Source of the DNA: Pycnopodia helianthoides | Taxonomy: Eukaryota > Echinodermata > Asteroidea > Forcipulatida > Asteriidae | DNA: 64,000 nt | Assembly (NCBI GenBank): GCA_032158295.1 | Contig: CM063248.1 | Location: 21,353,273 to 21,417,272, forward strand | Direction: 5' to 3' | Part shown: piece after piece, positions 50,871 through 64,000 of the stretch | Numbering within the stretch: position 1 is the stretch's first letter | How the letters are laid out: the number at the start of each line of letters is the position of its first letter | Program-made: the position numbers and the translations under genes | The notes under the pieces: generated by a model | Databases searched by the model: none | Seen by the model: the letters and a program-made list of their open reading frames with translations, nothing else | Told to the model about the DNA's origin: nothing

Positions 50871-53800
50871 ATGAAGCAAGTGGGATTATTATCAGCAGGG
50901 TGTCAGCCCTGGAATAGTGATGTAGTTGCTGCAAGTGGAGATAGATTTGCATATTGTGCAACTCTAGCAATTTATGTTTATCAGGTAAGTACAACATGGT
51001 ATGATACTCTTCCCACTTTAATCTGTTTTGCGATGTAATTAAATGGCCTGGAAAGTCTATAAAACCTATACCAGAATGATGGACATGATGGGCAGCCTTT
51101 GTATTTACAAGTGCCAAATAACATGCATGTAAGTAACAAATTACTGTGAAACACAAAGTACAACATTGGTTATTATTTGAAAAAAAATTGATTAGTTTTA
51201 ATTGGAAATCTCATTGATTATAGTGACAGTTCATACCAGTACCATCGTTCAGAGAAAAATATACATCAGTTTGAAATACTGTCAAAGTCAAAAGATAGCA
51301 AAAGAAGAAGACCCTCCTAATTGTAGTAACTAAGTTGCTTGTTTGCTAATACCGCAATCAACAAAATCCTGAAATGTACGTGTAAAATCATCCCAGAAAC
51401 AAAAGCGTTAAAACTATAACTTGACAACATTTACACAGGTTGGTTGTAGGATTGAATACTAAATGAAAATGATATCTGATTGAATAGGTGTACGAACAAA
51501 AATGCACATAGTTTTTAGTAAGTTTTATAATAGCACAGGATAAAAACAAGTATTCAGTCTTTGACATTTGACAAATTTTAGAACATTACATTCATTTTAA
51601 AACAAACTTAAATTTTTGTTGTTGATTAATATTTGGAATCTATTATACAAAAACATATTGAATTTTAACATTTTACATGTAAATTTATTTATAACTTACA
51701 TGTGTGTCTAGCATTTTATCAAACACAAGTAGTTGTAATTAGACCTGCTACATGTACTTGTCTGAGCCAAAGCATACAATATTCATCAGTTTATTTATTA
51801 CTAAAGTCACTTTGTTAGCCTGTTTGTCAGATGTCAAGTGGTAAACAAAACAGCGGGCCTATACATATTTAATATCTGCAGGGTAATTATTTTCATTGAG
51901 GTTGCATGTGAAAGGTTTACATTGAACCAAATAGGGTCAGGGCTGGTTGAGTGCTTGAATAGACAGTGTATACTGTATATTTACAGTTGCTAAGAGACAA
52001 CCAATGCCCTGTTCACAACTGTTAGAAATGTGTGTTGATAATTAGGGGTGGCCAAGTGTCCCAGGTGTATGAGAAAATTACTTATTGATCCATTGGTTGA
52101 AGTCGAAACTTGTACAAAGAAACACACTTAATGTCAATATCATGATCTGCATGCATTAGATGGTAGTATCAGCATTATTGACCATACAATGTACATGAAT
52201 GCAATTGTACATTGATGTACTTGCACTGATTTATCAACGAACTGTGCATTTTCATCCCAAATGTACTTGCTCACAACACAGTAATATGTTAATTTGTACG
52301 GTACAACATAGCAGTGAACTACATTGCATTTGTGACATGTTTTTTAAAGTCCTTTTGATTACAATGGCTGTTTTTATGATTTGATGGGTTTTTTATGATT
52401 GTAGATAATATGAATATTACACAATGTAGCTCTAACAAATATTTTATTAATTTTGTGATGCTATATAACATTTACACTGTATTTTTAAGAAAGTCATTAA
52501 GATACACACACCTACATACAGTATGTACAGTGTACTTGATTAAAATTACACTGTATATAAGGGAAGGACAAATCAATAATGTTATTATCTTACTGGACTA
52601 CTGTAAGTATAATAGTATTGATATTAAATTTCCTTTTTTCTCATCAAGTGTTTGTCCAAACAGCATAGCCAAATATGCTATTCGGTATGTGCACATCATA
52701 CAAGATATTTACAAACAAAATGCAGTGACAGCAATGCTTTTAGACTATACATAAAAGTACAATTTTGATAAAATTTAATAAAATGGTAGGCATACAGGTG
52801 CATAAACACTTTTTGGTTTTTGTATGCATGTGTTAGCATGAATATTGCACTTTGGTTTAATTCAGAACGTTTCATGTGTAAATGGTTACTTTGTAAAACA
52901 TTGTTTCCTATCATCAGAATTTGTTTTAGGTCAACTAAATCTTAACAGTAGAATATTACAGTGTTAAGCAGCATTAAGTTTGATTTTCAATTGCTAGGAC
53001 AAAAAGGTGTGAAAAAAATATTAAGTAATTTTTTTATACAATGGATGTGTTAGATGGACTATGTGATGGAACATGAGGCAATTGTCAGATTGAAGAAGAT
53101 TTTGTCACTACTTATTTTCAAGGTTGAGTCTTTATTGTTGTTATTTTTCAGATTTATATGAGATGGCAGTGTTCCTTCTTATTTTGTTCACAGTTTTCTT
53201 TGGTATTTATTTTTTATTTCCAGCTTGACCGTAAACTCAATGAGTTTAAACTTCATGCCATCATGTCAGAACATAAGAAGACAGTTACATCTATCATGTG
53301 GCATCCACGTAGACCTGACTTATTTGCCAGTGGGGGTTGTGACTACCGTATGTTCCTATGGGATGTTGCTCAACAGTGTGTCCTTGCGATGGTTGAATAC
53401 ACCAAATTCATTCCTTTATGTATAGACTGGTGTCTGCTGGAGAAGGATTCACTTACCTTTATTAAAGGCAGGGGACCACTCATGATGTGGCATTTTACGC
53501 AAGGGAAAGAGCTGTCCCCCCACAAAGAGGCCCATGGATTTTCTTCAGATGTCCACAAGTTTCGTTGGCACCACAAGAAAATTGGAAAGGTTGTGTTTGG
53601 CCATGCAGATGGAAGTCTGTCATTTTTCAGTTCAGGTACGAGAAGAACATTAAGAATTTTAATTCTTGGTCGTACTTCTATGTACATGTGATGTTTGTTT
53701 GCGTTTTCTTAGAGGGGGGGGGGGTGGGGGTTGTATTTCTCCTGGAAATGAAATCCTTATACAAGGGGGGGGGGAGGCCATGATAAAGTGTGTCTAAATG

Positions 53801-56800
53801 CTAACCATTTTTGGGCTAAACTGTCTTGAAAGAAACAAAGTTGCATGTTTCATAAGCGTTTAATATTTTGGGTTCACAAACTTTCCGAGTTTTCATTGCA
53901 GACAGAAGTTTGTGTCACTTTGATCCTCTTTGATCTTATTATTATTAGTGAGCAAGATGATTGCTGTGTGAATGAAGTCCATATTCTATTTGATCAACCA
54001 CTAGGTAATAAATCATACAAGCATGTCTTAAGACCAGACTCCACTGATGGTTCAGATGAGGACGACCCTGTGATTGACCTTGAGTGGGACCATCTGTCGG
54101 ACGATTATCTCCTCATAGCTAATCTTAGATGTGGTGTACGAATGGTTGATAGTGAGTCTCGCATGTGCTTTATGAAGTTTGAGATGCCTAATGCAATTGC
54201 TACAGTAAAGACATTGGCCTGGGTACCATCAGCACCTGGAATGTTTGTTACTGGAGGTGAGTGTTATGCTTTACTTGAATCTTTTTGTCAAAGTGGGTCA
54301 TCTCCAGGAAGGTATATATTGGTTTACAGCTAACTGCAAAATTGTCAACCCATTTTAAAAGCTTTTAAGTAACCATTATTCTCATAACATCCTTAAAATA
54401 ATTATACAGATTTTGTTGTTCTGAACTTGAAAACTTCTCAGAACAAGTATGGGTTTGTTGTGTGTTGATGGACATCACTTCAAGCTTTCATTAAGTTTTC
54501 TATTGTTATTCCATTCAGATTCTAATGGCGGAGTCCTCAGACTGTGGAGTGTCTCTAAATCCACACCCATCCAAAGCCTTAGCCTTAAGAAGATGGGGTT
54601 CCATGCTCTCAAAGTCTTCAGTACATCTCTCAATATGACCCCCAATAGTTCGGATGCTCCTCTCCACAGAGATGTCTCATCTACAAGCCAGGCATCCCCA
54701 ACACCGAGTGCAACCACCCTAAATTCGTATGCATTACCACCAGGTCATGCAGTTTGCACTTTCCTTGATGGGGGAGTGGGACTGTATGATTTTGGGAAGA
54801 GGAGGTGGGACTTCCTAAGGGAGTTGGTAAGTAAATGTCTCTAACTTTACACTGATGTAATTAGCACTTAGTGTTTTAGCACATGACTCAGTGAATTTAA
54901 AATAATGTTTGCTATTCATAAAGTTTCTTGCAATCACAAGAGTTTGAGTGAACAATTCTTTTGTATGATTTTTCCCCTCAGGGTCACGTGGAGACGATAT
55001 TTGATTGTAAGTTCAAACCAGATGATGCTGATTTGATTGCCACAGCATCTTTTGATGGCACCATGAAGGTATGGGACATTAATACACTCACTGCCGTTAA
55101 GACATCACCAGGAAATGAAGGCATTATCTATTCACTGTCGTGGGCACCAGGTAAGATTAGAGGCCAGACTGATTATTGTTTCCATAAAGGCAGGATGTAC
55201 TTTTGGTAATTACTCCACAAGTTAATGAGCATAAAAACTTACTCAGTAAAAAGCACTGAAAAGCTGTTGATATTATAAAACATTGTTAGAAACAACCCCC
55301 TTTGTTGAAGTAATTAGTTTTAGAGAAAGAGGTCGTTTTTCAGCCCAAACTTTGAGTCGGAGAAAGCTTCATGCTCAGGCATCTGAAATTACACAATTCT
55401 ATTCAAAAAGGGTGTTTTTTCTTAATTTTTTTCTTGCAACTTCGATGACCAATCGAGCCCAAATGTTCACAGGTTTGTTATTTTATGCATGTTGGGATAC
55501 ATCAAGTAAGGATACTGGTCTTTGACACTTGCCAAAAGTATACCTTGCCTTTTAAGGTGGAGTCATTATTTGGATTTTGTCATTGTAGTGTTGATTGGCA
55601 GTATTGAGGATAGCATTCAAATGGACACCACATAATTTTCCAAAAGTTGCCTGCAGGCGATATTTGGAGATTTACATCATTAATAAATTGTCTACTTACT
55701 TTTCACCCTTTAGCCCAATAGGCTGAAGGGGTTGTATTGATTTCTACTCATCGAGGGCACTTCAGACGAAATGATTTTGCAGGATGCTTAATACATTAAC
55801 CATCTTTATAACAAGTCTAGGCTTTCATAAAGAAACTACACAATTTCTTTTGGGCCATTACCAAAGTATGACCCTACCTTTAGATTGTGTGTGTATGAGA
55901 AACCTAGACTACATGTAGGTCCTAAAACACCTAAATGGGTATGCAGCAGCACTTTTAATGGAGATTTCAAGCAAACAAACTAGAACAAATAAGATGTCTT
56001 TTATATGTTAATGCGAGATTATTAATAACTTAAATTAGAAGTACATTATTTGAGAAATGCATGTGTTCTGTGAAAGAATGGGAACCTTTTTCATGTATCC
56101 TTTGAGATTTCAATCTACTCTACCCAATGTCAAATTACATTATAACCGTGTTTACTTGAAATCTCCAGCTATTATAGGAGTCTGTTTTTCTTTCATTTTA
56201 TGTTTTTTGAAGAGTTGATATATTTTTCATTTCTGCAGCTGACCTGAACTGCATCGTGGCTGGATCCTCTAAAAATGGCGTCTTTATTTGGGACCTGTCC
56301 AAGGGCTGCATCCTGAAGAGATTTATGGAGGTTTGTTATGATCGAAAGTTATTTGAACATTTTATTGAATGTCCTCATAGAAATACTTGTACATGTACTT
56401 ATCAACTTGTGTGGTTGTTTGCAGCATGGAAAGAACAGTGTTTTTTCTGTAGCTTGGAATCAGAAAGATCCCAAGAGAATAGCATCGTGTGGAGGGGACT
56501 GCTATTGGTAAGTTTGCCTAATATAAATTTAGATCTGATGGGCTTAGTCAAGTTATTAAAGTTGGTAGTGTTGTTATACTGCCACACTTTGAAGAAAAAA
56601 ATTTCCTCCCCCCCTCCTCCCCCACATTAATACTTTTCACTTTTAAATTTATTTTCACTCAATTTATTTGCCTTTTGTACATTTTGGTCTATTATTTACA
56701 GAGAGTGATATTTTGTATTATCTTAAAGCAGGCTTGAATCTTCCAGTCTGATAAGTCAATCCATAGCAACAAGGAGTGTGATATAAACCTATACTGCACG

Positions 56801-59800
56801 GCTCATATCACACACTCTGCGTATTGCGCTGGGCTAACTTCGCGTATGGCGCTGTTCTAAGCTATACGCTAAAAGTACAGCTACAAAAGTCAATGTAAAT
56901 TCAACAGTGGCGCATTTGGCTTTATTCTCCCAGTGTACAGTGGTGCGTCATCTATCTTTACTGTACGTCAAGTTAGCTTTAAGATAAATTTGTTATCACA
57001 TGCTGCTCATGGAATCAGGAAAAATATAGCACGTCCCGTAGCCAACTCAGCCGAATGAGACGCAGAAGCGCTATATTTTTACGTATTCGACTTGCGCTTG
57101 TGTGATAACTTATAATGTATGTATCTGTGTATCTGCATGTAGTATTGTACGAGAGGCAGATGGGAAGTTACTACAAAAATACAAGCATCCTGCTGCAGTA
57201 TTTGGTTGTGATTGGAGCCCTAACAACAAGTAAGTTTCAGATTGAACTTACAGCCCTGGCAAGTCAATGGCATTGGACTATAACATTTTTTTACAGTAGA
57301 ATATGTACCCACTGAGCTGCTATAGCCAAAAGTAAATGGTGACTGTTTGCATTTATCACTTCTTCAATTCTTGGTAGAAACTAATTGCATGTGTGATGAT
57401 GTAATTTCATTATTCTATGCACACACAAAAAAACATTTGAAACACTAATCAAATTGGTTACATGTTATAATAAAAACTTATTGTTTCTTAATATGTTTGT
57501 TTAATAATTATTGTTTTTGTTCTACTTAAACGATTCTATAAATTGTTGTTTTTCTCTTTCTTTTCTTCAGAGACATGATTGCCACAGGCTGTGACGACGG
57601 TAAAGTGAGGGTGTTCTACATTGCCACAGCAACAGAACAACCCTTGAAAGTTTTTCTCGGGCACACAGCCAAAGTATTTAATGTGAAGTGGTCCCCGCTG
57701 CGGGAGGGTATTCTGTGCAGTGGATCAGATGACGGGTACTAGACTAGTATATAGTAACTCTAAGTTCTAGGTTTTTGTGCTACGGCTAATTGTGTATTAA
57801 TATGTTAATCAGTTTTATACATTTTAATGAAGGTTATTTGTAATTCTTATGTTCAGAAGACAAATTGTCAGTAACAATTTTCTTATTTTAAAACATTATT
57901 GAAACTGTTCAATGTGGAAGGTTGTATAGCAGCACTCTTTCAAGTTTTACTTTAAAACTTTCCATATTCTTCAGCACAATCAGAGTGTGGGACTACACCC
58001 AAGACAGCTGTGTTATAATACTAGCAGGACATGGGGCACCAGTCCGAGGCCTACTGTGGAACCCAGAGATACCATACTTACTAATATCAGGCAGTTGGGA
58101 TTACACCATTAGGGTCTGGGATACAAGGTTTGTAGCAGCTCTACATTTTCTGAATCTTTGATCACTTCTATAACTTTGAATTCTATTGACGTTGCTGAAG
58201 ATCTTGGTAACTCTTCTTTGACACGGGTGTGGAATAAGCTTTTCATACTATGAAGGGTTTCTAATTTTTCCCCCTAACTTTCTCTTGGGCCTTAACTCTT
58301 ATTGAAAGTAATTAACAACTACATATACTGCATTATTTTAAGTCCTGTTATTCTCCTCAGCCATGTGCTATTAAAAGAGTTGGGTTTTTTATTACCATCT
58401 GTGACATTAGAGGTGCAATTTTTTTCATTAGGGATGGAGCATGCATTGACAAGGTCCAGGACCATGGAGCAGATGTTTATGGCTTGACATCTCACCCCAA
58501 CCGTCCCTTCATTTTGGCATCTTGCTCACGAGATTCAACACTCAGGATATGGTCTCTTTGTCCTCTAGTGACTAAAATGCAGCTGAGCATCATTGCAAAG
58601 AGACCTTGGGCTGAGATTGTTGGTACTGTAGGTAGGTGATCGGATCAGTTACATTTGAGTTTTAGGAAACAGACACCAGTAGTTCAGAGTGGAGTATTGA
58701 ACATTATTTTTATTTTCTCTCAGATGGAGCTATTGTGATTTATTCTCATCAGTGCAAACAAGGTCATATGATAAGTAATGACTCTGTACAAACACGATGA
58801 CAAGGTCATATCTTTGTTTAAAACTCAAAGCACGAACCCATTGAAGTGAGATACAATCTTATTGGGTATTTACAGGTGTACAACCTATTGACAAAACTGT
58901 ACTTGCCAATACAAAGTGACTCGCTAGATATGAATACCTTGAAGCTGATTTCAACTCTGCTGACATATCTGTCATTAAATCTCTATTTCATTGTACAGAG
59001 CATTCCATGGCAATGAGCACATCTACAGTCATGGCTGGTCGTATGTCACGTGAGCTGAAACAGAAGCTGGAACAATACAAAGGGGATTTAGATCACACTG
59101 TTGCCTTAAGATGGTTTTCCCATCTCTTCTCTGTAAGTTTTTCTCTTCTTTTCTTATGTTCAGTTGAAAGCCAGTAAGGCTATGCAAAGAAAAAGGAATT
59201 TGGTTCCATTCAATTGAACGCCACATTTTATACAATAGATAAACCAAATTGTACCTGTCTGCTTTTATAGCCGCCTGGTGGACCCAAGATTCTGTGGGAG
59301 CTAGTATCTGTCCTGAATGGTCAAGATGATAGTCTGTTAGCAGAAGACTACAGCAAGGGCATCCTGCATGCTAAACATCTTGTCAAGTTCAAAGCTGTGA
59401 GTTTGTGATATTGAGATATTTCCCTCAGGTTTTTTGTATGCTATTCACATATTACTTTGATACACTTGACTTCTGAGCTTATTAACAAAATAAATGGCAA
59501 TTGTGTAAAGTTTAATAACTTACATTTCAAATGTTTTTGTATGTGTTTGAATATGTGATTTGTAGTCGGAAGCTCAAGAGTTAGAGATGGTGAAGATGGT
59601 ACGAAACACATCCGGGACTGGTGCTAAGGCCAAAGAAGAAAAACTTAGAGAGGCTGCTAGTATTCACATACGTCTTGGTCAAGTCCAGAGATATTGTGAG
59701 CTTATGGTTGAAATACATGAGGTGAGAATTGGAGATAATCATGGGCACTTATTGTAGAATTAAAAAAAAACTAAACTACACATTTTTAAAACTGATCAAA

Positions 59801-62800
59801 ACATTGGTTTTCATTCTGTAGTGGGAGAAAGCATTATCTGTTGCCCCTGCTGTGTCTATGGAATACTGGAGAAAGCTCTCTGAAAGGTAAGAGTAGTACA
59901 TCATTCCTGTTGTAATGAAAATATGCACATGTAGTTCTTAGGTCCAGAATGTTTTTCTTTGACAAGTGTAAATCATGCTGACCTTGTTTTCTCTTTTCTG
60001 AAGAAAAATCTGAAAATACCTGCTTGTTCTTTGTTTCTGTTTAAGATATGCGGATTATCTTGCTGCTGAAAGTAGTAATGACTGTGTGCCTTATTATATT
60101 GCCACTGGAAACATCCAGCAACTCACCAAATACTTCAACCGCCACAACCAACTCAAAGATGCCATGCTAGTTGCACAAGTTGCATGTGAGAACAGTATCT
60201 CGCCTACTGAGCATGCTCAGCAAGGTATACCAAGTGAAGATCAAAATGGCGTACAGGAGCCTTCTGAAGACAACATTAGACTCTTGAATGATATCAGCTG
60301 TAAGCTGGCAGAGAGATATTTCCAAGATGGCTGCCCAATCATGGCTGCATGCTGTCATCTTGCAGTGGGAAATACAAGGGTAAGCGGCAAGAGAACCAAA
60401 CACGATAACCAATCATGACCAGTTTCATTTTAATTTTGATTGATTTGTTTCTCCCTTTCTCTTTTCTAAGTGTGCCTTGTCTAAACTCATAAGAGGTCAT
60501 GAGTTGGAGTTGGCCATCAGTATTGGGAGGGCAATTGAGGGCAACAAACATCCTGACCTGATTGCCATGGCAACAAACTTTCTTGCTCTGAGATGTGCCA
60601 AATTAGGCAAATGGTAAAGTATGCTTTTCTCAAAAAAAGAAACAATGTTTTAAAATGTAACTGCCTGGAGTGGTTATTTCTCTCTTGACCTTGCGCTTCA
60701 ACCTAAACAATGGTCGTACAATTTCATCAAGTCTGCGCCCTCTCTGTTCCTCTATGTGCATGCAGGGACCTTGGCATTGATTTACTTCATACATTGCCTG
60801 ACAGTGAGGAATCAATGGTGAAGATGTGTGCAGGATGTGTAACAAGTAGCATTGAAATAGATTTTCTACATCAGAAGGTATGGTGGTGGCTATTAGTGTT
60901 ATTCAAGCACTAGTTTTGTTGCATTTTGTATGCTTTCCTAAAAATACAGAACCTCTTGCATGCATTTCAATCTTTCCCTGTCGGGGGGGATTTGTGACGC
61001 TGATTAAAGTTATTTCCACCTTTGCTGAAGTTATTCACTCTTCAATACAATTATAGACAACAATCATTCCTGGACCATTTCCATTCTTCCTTGCTTCTCT
61101 TAAAAAGGGTTAAACACAATCATCTTTCTTCAACTGATTTTTCATTTTGAGTGACTAAGTAACTGTACATTAAGATCTCTGCCTCCATCTAGGCTTCACT
61201 TCCTACCAGAGTTGTGTGTGAAGCAAAGGCCCAGAAGTTAGAGGGTAATGGTGACGTTGAATGTGTGAAGTATTATCTCTTATCAACAACCCCAGAGAGG
61301 GCACTGGAGCTGGGACTCACCAAGATTACAGGTTGGTAGGATTTGGATGAACCACTTATAAACGACACATACTTTTCCAATTTTTTTTCTGATCATGATT
61401 ATTATGGAAATGATGTACTGAATAACGTTTTCTTCCTTTTATTTTCAAGATAAAATGTGTGAAAGAAATTGGACATTGCAAGCAGTGTTGCCAATGATCA
61501 AGCTACTGACTAGTATACGAAATGATGTCTTGATGCAACAGAGTCTTGCAAAGTAAGCATGGTCTCATTATTTCAGTAGCTTGAATTTATGAATTATAGG
61601 TTTATGCATAGCCTATAGGTGTGTAGCAACATACTGAGGTCTTATTGGATTCGTTATATACTTCTGAAGGATAATCGATTTTGACAATGTTTAAAAGCTA
61701 GTTTTATATTTGATACATAAACATGTTTGCTGCATTTCAGGGAGAGGACCGAGTTATTGATATTGAGTTTTTATCTTGGTGGACTATTAGCTATACGGAG
61801 AGGATATAACAGCATTGTCATACCACTCTTGCAACAATCTATGTAAGTTGAGACATTGGTATTTAGAAGAATATGTGTTTCCATTTTTGTTTGTCAGCTT
61901 GTTGGTTGTGTTTTTCATTGGTTATTTTTTGTTAGTTTTGTGGTGTTTTGGGGTTTTTTCAGTTCACTTACTTCATTCAAAGATATTATATCTTGATTGT
62001 CCTTTTATAGGACTATGTTGATCAGGAAAGGACTGGATGCAGATATATCAATTCCACTCAGTGAAGAGCAGCTCAAATTAGAGCAGAAAGCATGGTTAGC
62101 ACACAGACAATATGAAGAAAGGTAAGATTGTCATTTATTGTCAAAATCCTCATGTGACATTTAACTCAAAATCAAATAGATAAAGGTCAAAACAATAATA
62201 TTGTCAAGTTAACTTTTGAAATGTTTTGCCCTCCATTAGAGTACTGGAGTCTTGAGTTGAATGAGAACGTTTTCACATGACTTAGTTTTTTGCCTTGTAA
62301 TACACTGCCATATAATTTAGTGATGAGACTGATGATTAGGAGATTGCAAGCAGATATTGAGATCCATGACTGTGACAACAGCAAGTATCCAAGTCAAATA
62401 CAAGTTGTGTGCTTCAGTATTACATTCGTATGTAATTGACTTCAATTGTGGTAAACTAATCTAGAAAACCTTTCAGCCATTTTGGAATAACGGTTAATTT
62501 ACAATTAACCTTTCTTATTGTCCAAACAGAAAGAATTCATCAGACAGCAAACCCATGAATGAATCTCTTGGGGCTGTATACAATGCCTTAATACAGAGAG
62601 CTGGATCAGAAGACACAGAGCTAGAATGTGGCGTTGATGTGGTTGCTGGGTCACAGTTACCGAGCCACTCTGATGTTCATTTATCTCTGCTAACTGGCTC
62701 CAGGATTCAGGTAAGTACTCAAATCAAGCAATACAAACTTGCATAAAATATGATAATGTATAGAGCTCATTCAAAAAATATTTAAATGAAAAATCGTTTC

Positions 62801-63381
62801 ACTCACAAGGCTGGACAGCCAATTCAAGGTGAGGGCTACATCTAGCTGATTTGCATGTTGCCACCTACTCCCCGGGCTGAAACAGAGTTGCCCCCTTTAC
62901 AGTCTGTAAGGATGTAGGCATGGGAGGATGTAGGCATGGGTATCATCCACTAGGAGCCTGGCTGATAGAGCAGAATGCACTGCCTTCGCAACTTTTTATG
63001 TTGCAATTATGGTTAAGTGCCTTGCTACGAGTGTCATGATGGGGGTTTGAACCCACACTCTCATGACTCTGCTGCTGACAACATCAGAGCTGAGGTCCAG
63101 TGAACTAGACCGCTTGGCCACAACACCTGACAAATAACTTGATCTTATCATACAGCCCTTGAAAACAACAGAACCAAGTCAATTTTCATATGTATAAGTC
63201 AACACAAGTTGTGTAATGTTGTCTATTATATTTGCTTTTCTTCCAAAATTTGATGTTTCAGGGACCTGTATTTTTCTTGGAGGATGGAAAGTCAGTGATT
63301 GCTTTGAGTGATGCCTTGATGTGGGCTAAAGTAAACCGATTCTCACCACTAGCAACAGGTGCAACCATCAATCCATACTGA
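50871..63381 (+). CDS. WDR17: WD repeat-containing protein 17 (24 coding exons, 1286 aa)
   Basis: Exons: 50871-50984, 53224-53635, 54005-54256, 54519-54826, 54982-55150, 56239-56330, 56425-56507, 57143-57229, 57571-57735, 57975-58127, 58432-58631, 58999-59132, 59271-59396, 59566-59721, 59822-59886, 60046-60379, 60471-60613, 60766-60877, 61193-61331, 61450-61552, 61741-61842, 62011-62121, 62530-62710, 63262-63381. All GT-AG and in phase. The N-terminal ~690 residues are WD40 repeats (MFLWDV, MKVWDI, VFIWDL, IRVWDY, IRVWDT, LRIWSL), expected to form two propellers. The rest is an alpha-helical solenoid, as in intraflagellar-transport-like proteins. It follows human WDR17 (about 1300 aa) to its end: GPVFFLEDGKS, DALMWAKVN, FSPL-TG, NP. 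ATG 50871 fits the family start (MKQVGLLSAGCQPWN) and has an in-frame stop just upstream. Molecular function is poorly known; a scaffold role is inference. Confidence 0.96.
56990..57112. repeat. Fold-back repeat just before a WDR17 exon
   Basis: TTGTTATCACATGC and GCTTGTGTGATAACTTA form the outer pair; GGAAAAATATAGC and GCGCTATATTTTT the inner one. It ends about 30 nt before the exon at 57143, hence inside the region of its branch point and polypyrimidine tract. The preceding 200 nt (56780 onward) are GC-richer and may belong to a larger insertion. Confidence 0.6.
62806..63125 (-). mobile_element. tRNA-derived SINE (family A), minus orientation, in the last WDR17 intron
   Basis: On the minus strand it starts GTGGCCAAGCGGTCTAGTTC near 63121, followed by GGGTTCAAACCCCC and GGAAGGTAGTGCATTCTGC-like sequence (here GCGAAGGCAGTGCATTCTGC), TCCTAGTGGATGAT and GGAGTAGGTGGCAA. 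Colinear with the copy at 1371-1705 over about 300 bp, confirming the family. A 15-nt unit (GATGTAGGCATGGGA) is duplicated near 62920. Confidence 0.8.
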
Positions 63382-64000
63382 AGGACTAAACCCACCGACT
63401 GGTTGTAATGCAAATCTAGTTATGCATTACAGTATTCTTGGACTGATTAGGGCATACCACAAAGTTTGGTTTTTATTGATAGTAGCTTTGATGCCTCTTC
63501 AAAATGTTGAAGCTTTCTATCGGAAGTGCTCTTCACAAAATGGAAATGGTCTAGCCAATTAAAATACTTAACTCCTGTCCTGCATCATCTCTTGAAATTA
63601 CTTATGATTTATAGTGTTTTTATTTGACAACTATATCATCAACTAAAATGTACTTTAAACGCAGATATAAAATTGCAAATGTATGTAGTTGTTGATGAGC
63701 ACATGGCAATAATTGTGTCATAATGGATCAAAACAAGTATTAATTTAACAAAATAGTTTGATATCATTCTATGTATTCACTCGCAAATGAAAATACAATA
63801 AAATGTATTTTTTAATCAGATTATATTACACCTCTTTCAATTTAATTAAAGAATATTTTTTGACAATGATTAAAGTGTTGTTTTATAAGTATTGTGCTGT
63901 AAAGGAAAGATTGTAATATAGATGTTTATCATATTCTAAAATGTTTTACAATCCGCCCACATAATCTTTCTAGTTTCATTCATAAAGTAAATTGAAGTAC
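63382..64000 (+). other. 3' UTR and downstream flank of WDR17
   Basis: AATAAA at 63797-63802, about 420 nt after the stop codon, is a good candidate polyadenylation signal. A dispersed repeat occupies 63492-63556. AT-rich to the window end, with no further gene seen. Confidence 0.55.
63492..63556. repeat. Dispersed repeat, copy 2 (WDR17 3' UTR)
   Basis: Shortened relative of 30688-30764; blocks GGAAGTGCTCTTCACAAA and TGGAAATGGTCTAGCC. It lies between the WDR17 stop codon and its likely poly(A) signal, so it should be transcribed. Confidence 0.6.

Overview
This is a 64 kb piece of an animal nuclear genome: intron-rich, AT-rich, and dense in short fold-back elements and tRNA-derived SINEs. Five protein-coding genes can be reconstructed exon by exon by joining GT-AG splice sites in the correct phase and comparing the result with animal families I know. 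The compact genes, the single sarcoglycan of gamma/delta/zeta type and the single OST3/6-type gene point to an invertebrate. Many fold-back elements with GGGCCCAATTTCATAGAGC-type ends and frequent ACATGTA words make me favour a non-vertebrate deuterostome, probably an echinoderm; this is inference, not proof.

Layout: (1) 783-11575, plus strand, the 3' eleven exons of an SLC6 sodium/chloride-coupled transporter whose first exons lie before the window. (2) 16037-19965, plus, SRD5A3, five coding exons, 338 aa. (3) 22350-26061, minus, the OST3/OST6-type oxidoreductase subunit of oligosaccharyltransferase (TUSC3/MAGT1), eleven coding exons, 338 aa, including one GC-AG intron and a 16-nt last coding segment. 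(4) 36301-41280, plus, gamma/delta/zeta-type sarcoglycan, seven coding exons, 287 aa. (5) 50871-63381, plus, WDR17, twenty-four coding exons, 1286 aa.

Gene-poor stretches lie at 11.6-16.0 kb, 20.0-22.3 kb, 26.1-36.3 kb and 41.3-50.9 kb. They hold UTRs, MITE-like fold-back elements, SINEs and short hairpins. One unassigned exon-like segment lies at 46793-46888.

Functional links: SRD5A3 (dolichol synthesis) and TUSC3/MAGT1 (oligosaccharyltransferase) are convergent neighbours and both serve ER N-glycosylation. TUSC3/MAGT1 and the sarcoglycan are divergent neighbours, the arrangement I recall for TUSC3 and SGCZ on human 8p22, so this may be an old conserved gene pair. No viral gene, toxin gene, CRISPR array or bacterial-type operon was seen. 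The best leads for something new are the SLC6 protein with a substituted ion-site Asn, the conserved divergent pair with its gene-free spacer, and the several families of near-perfect palindromic elements.
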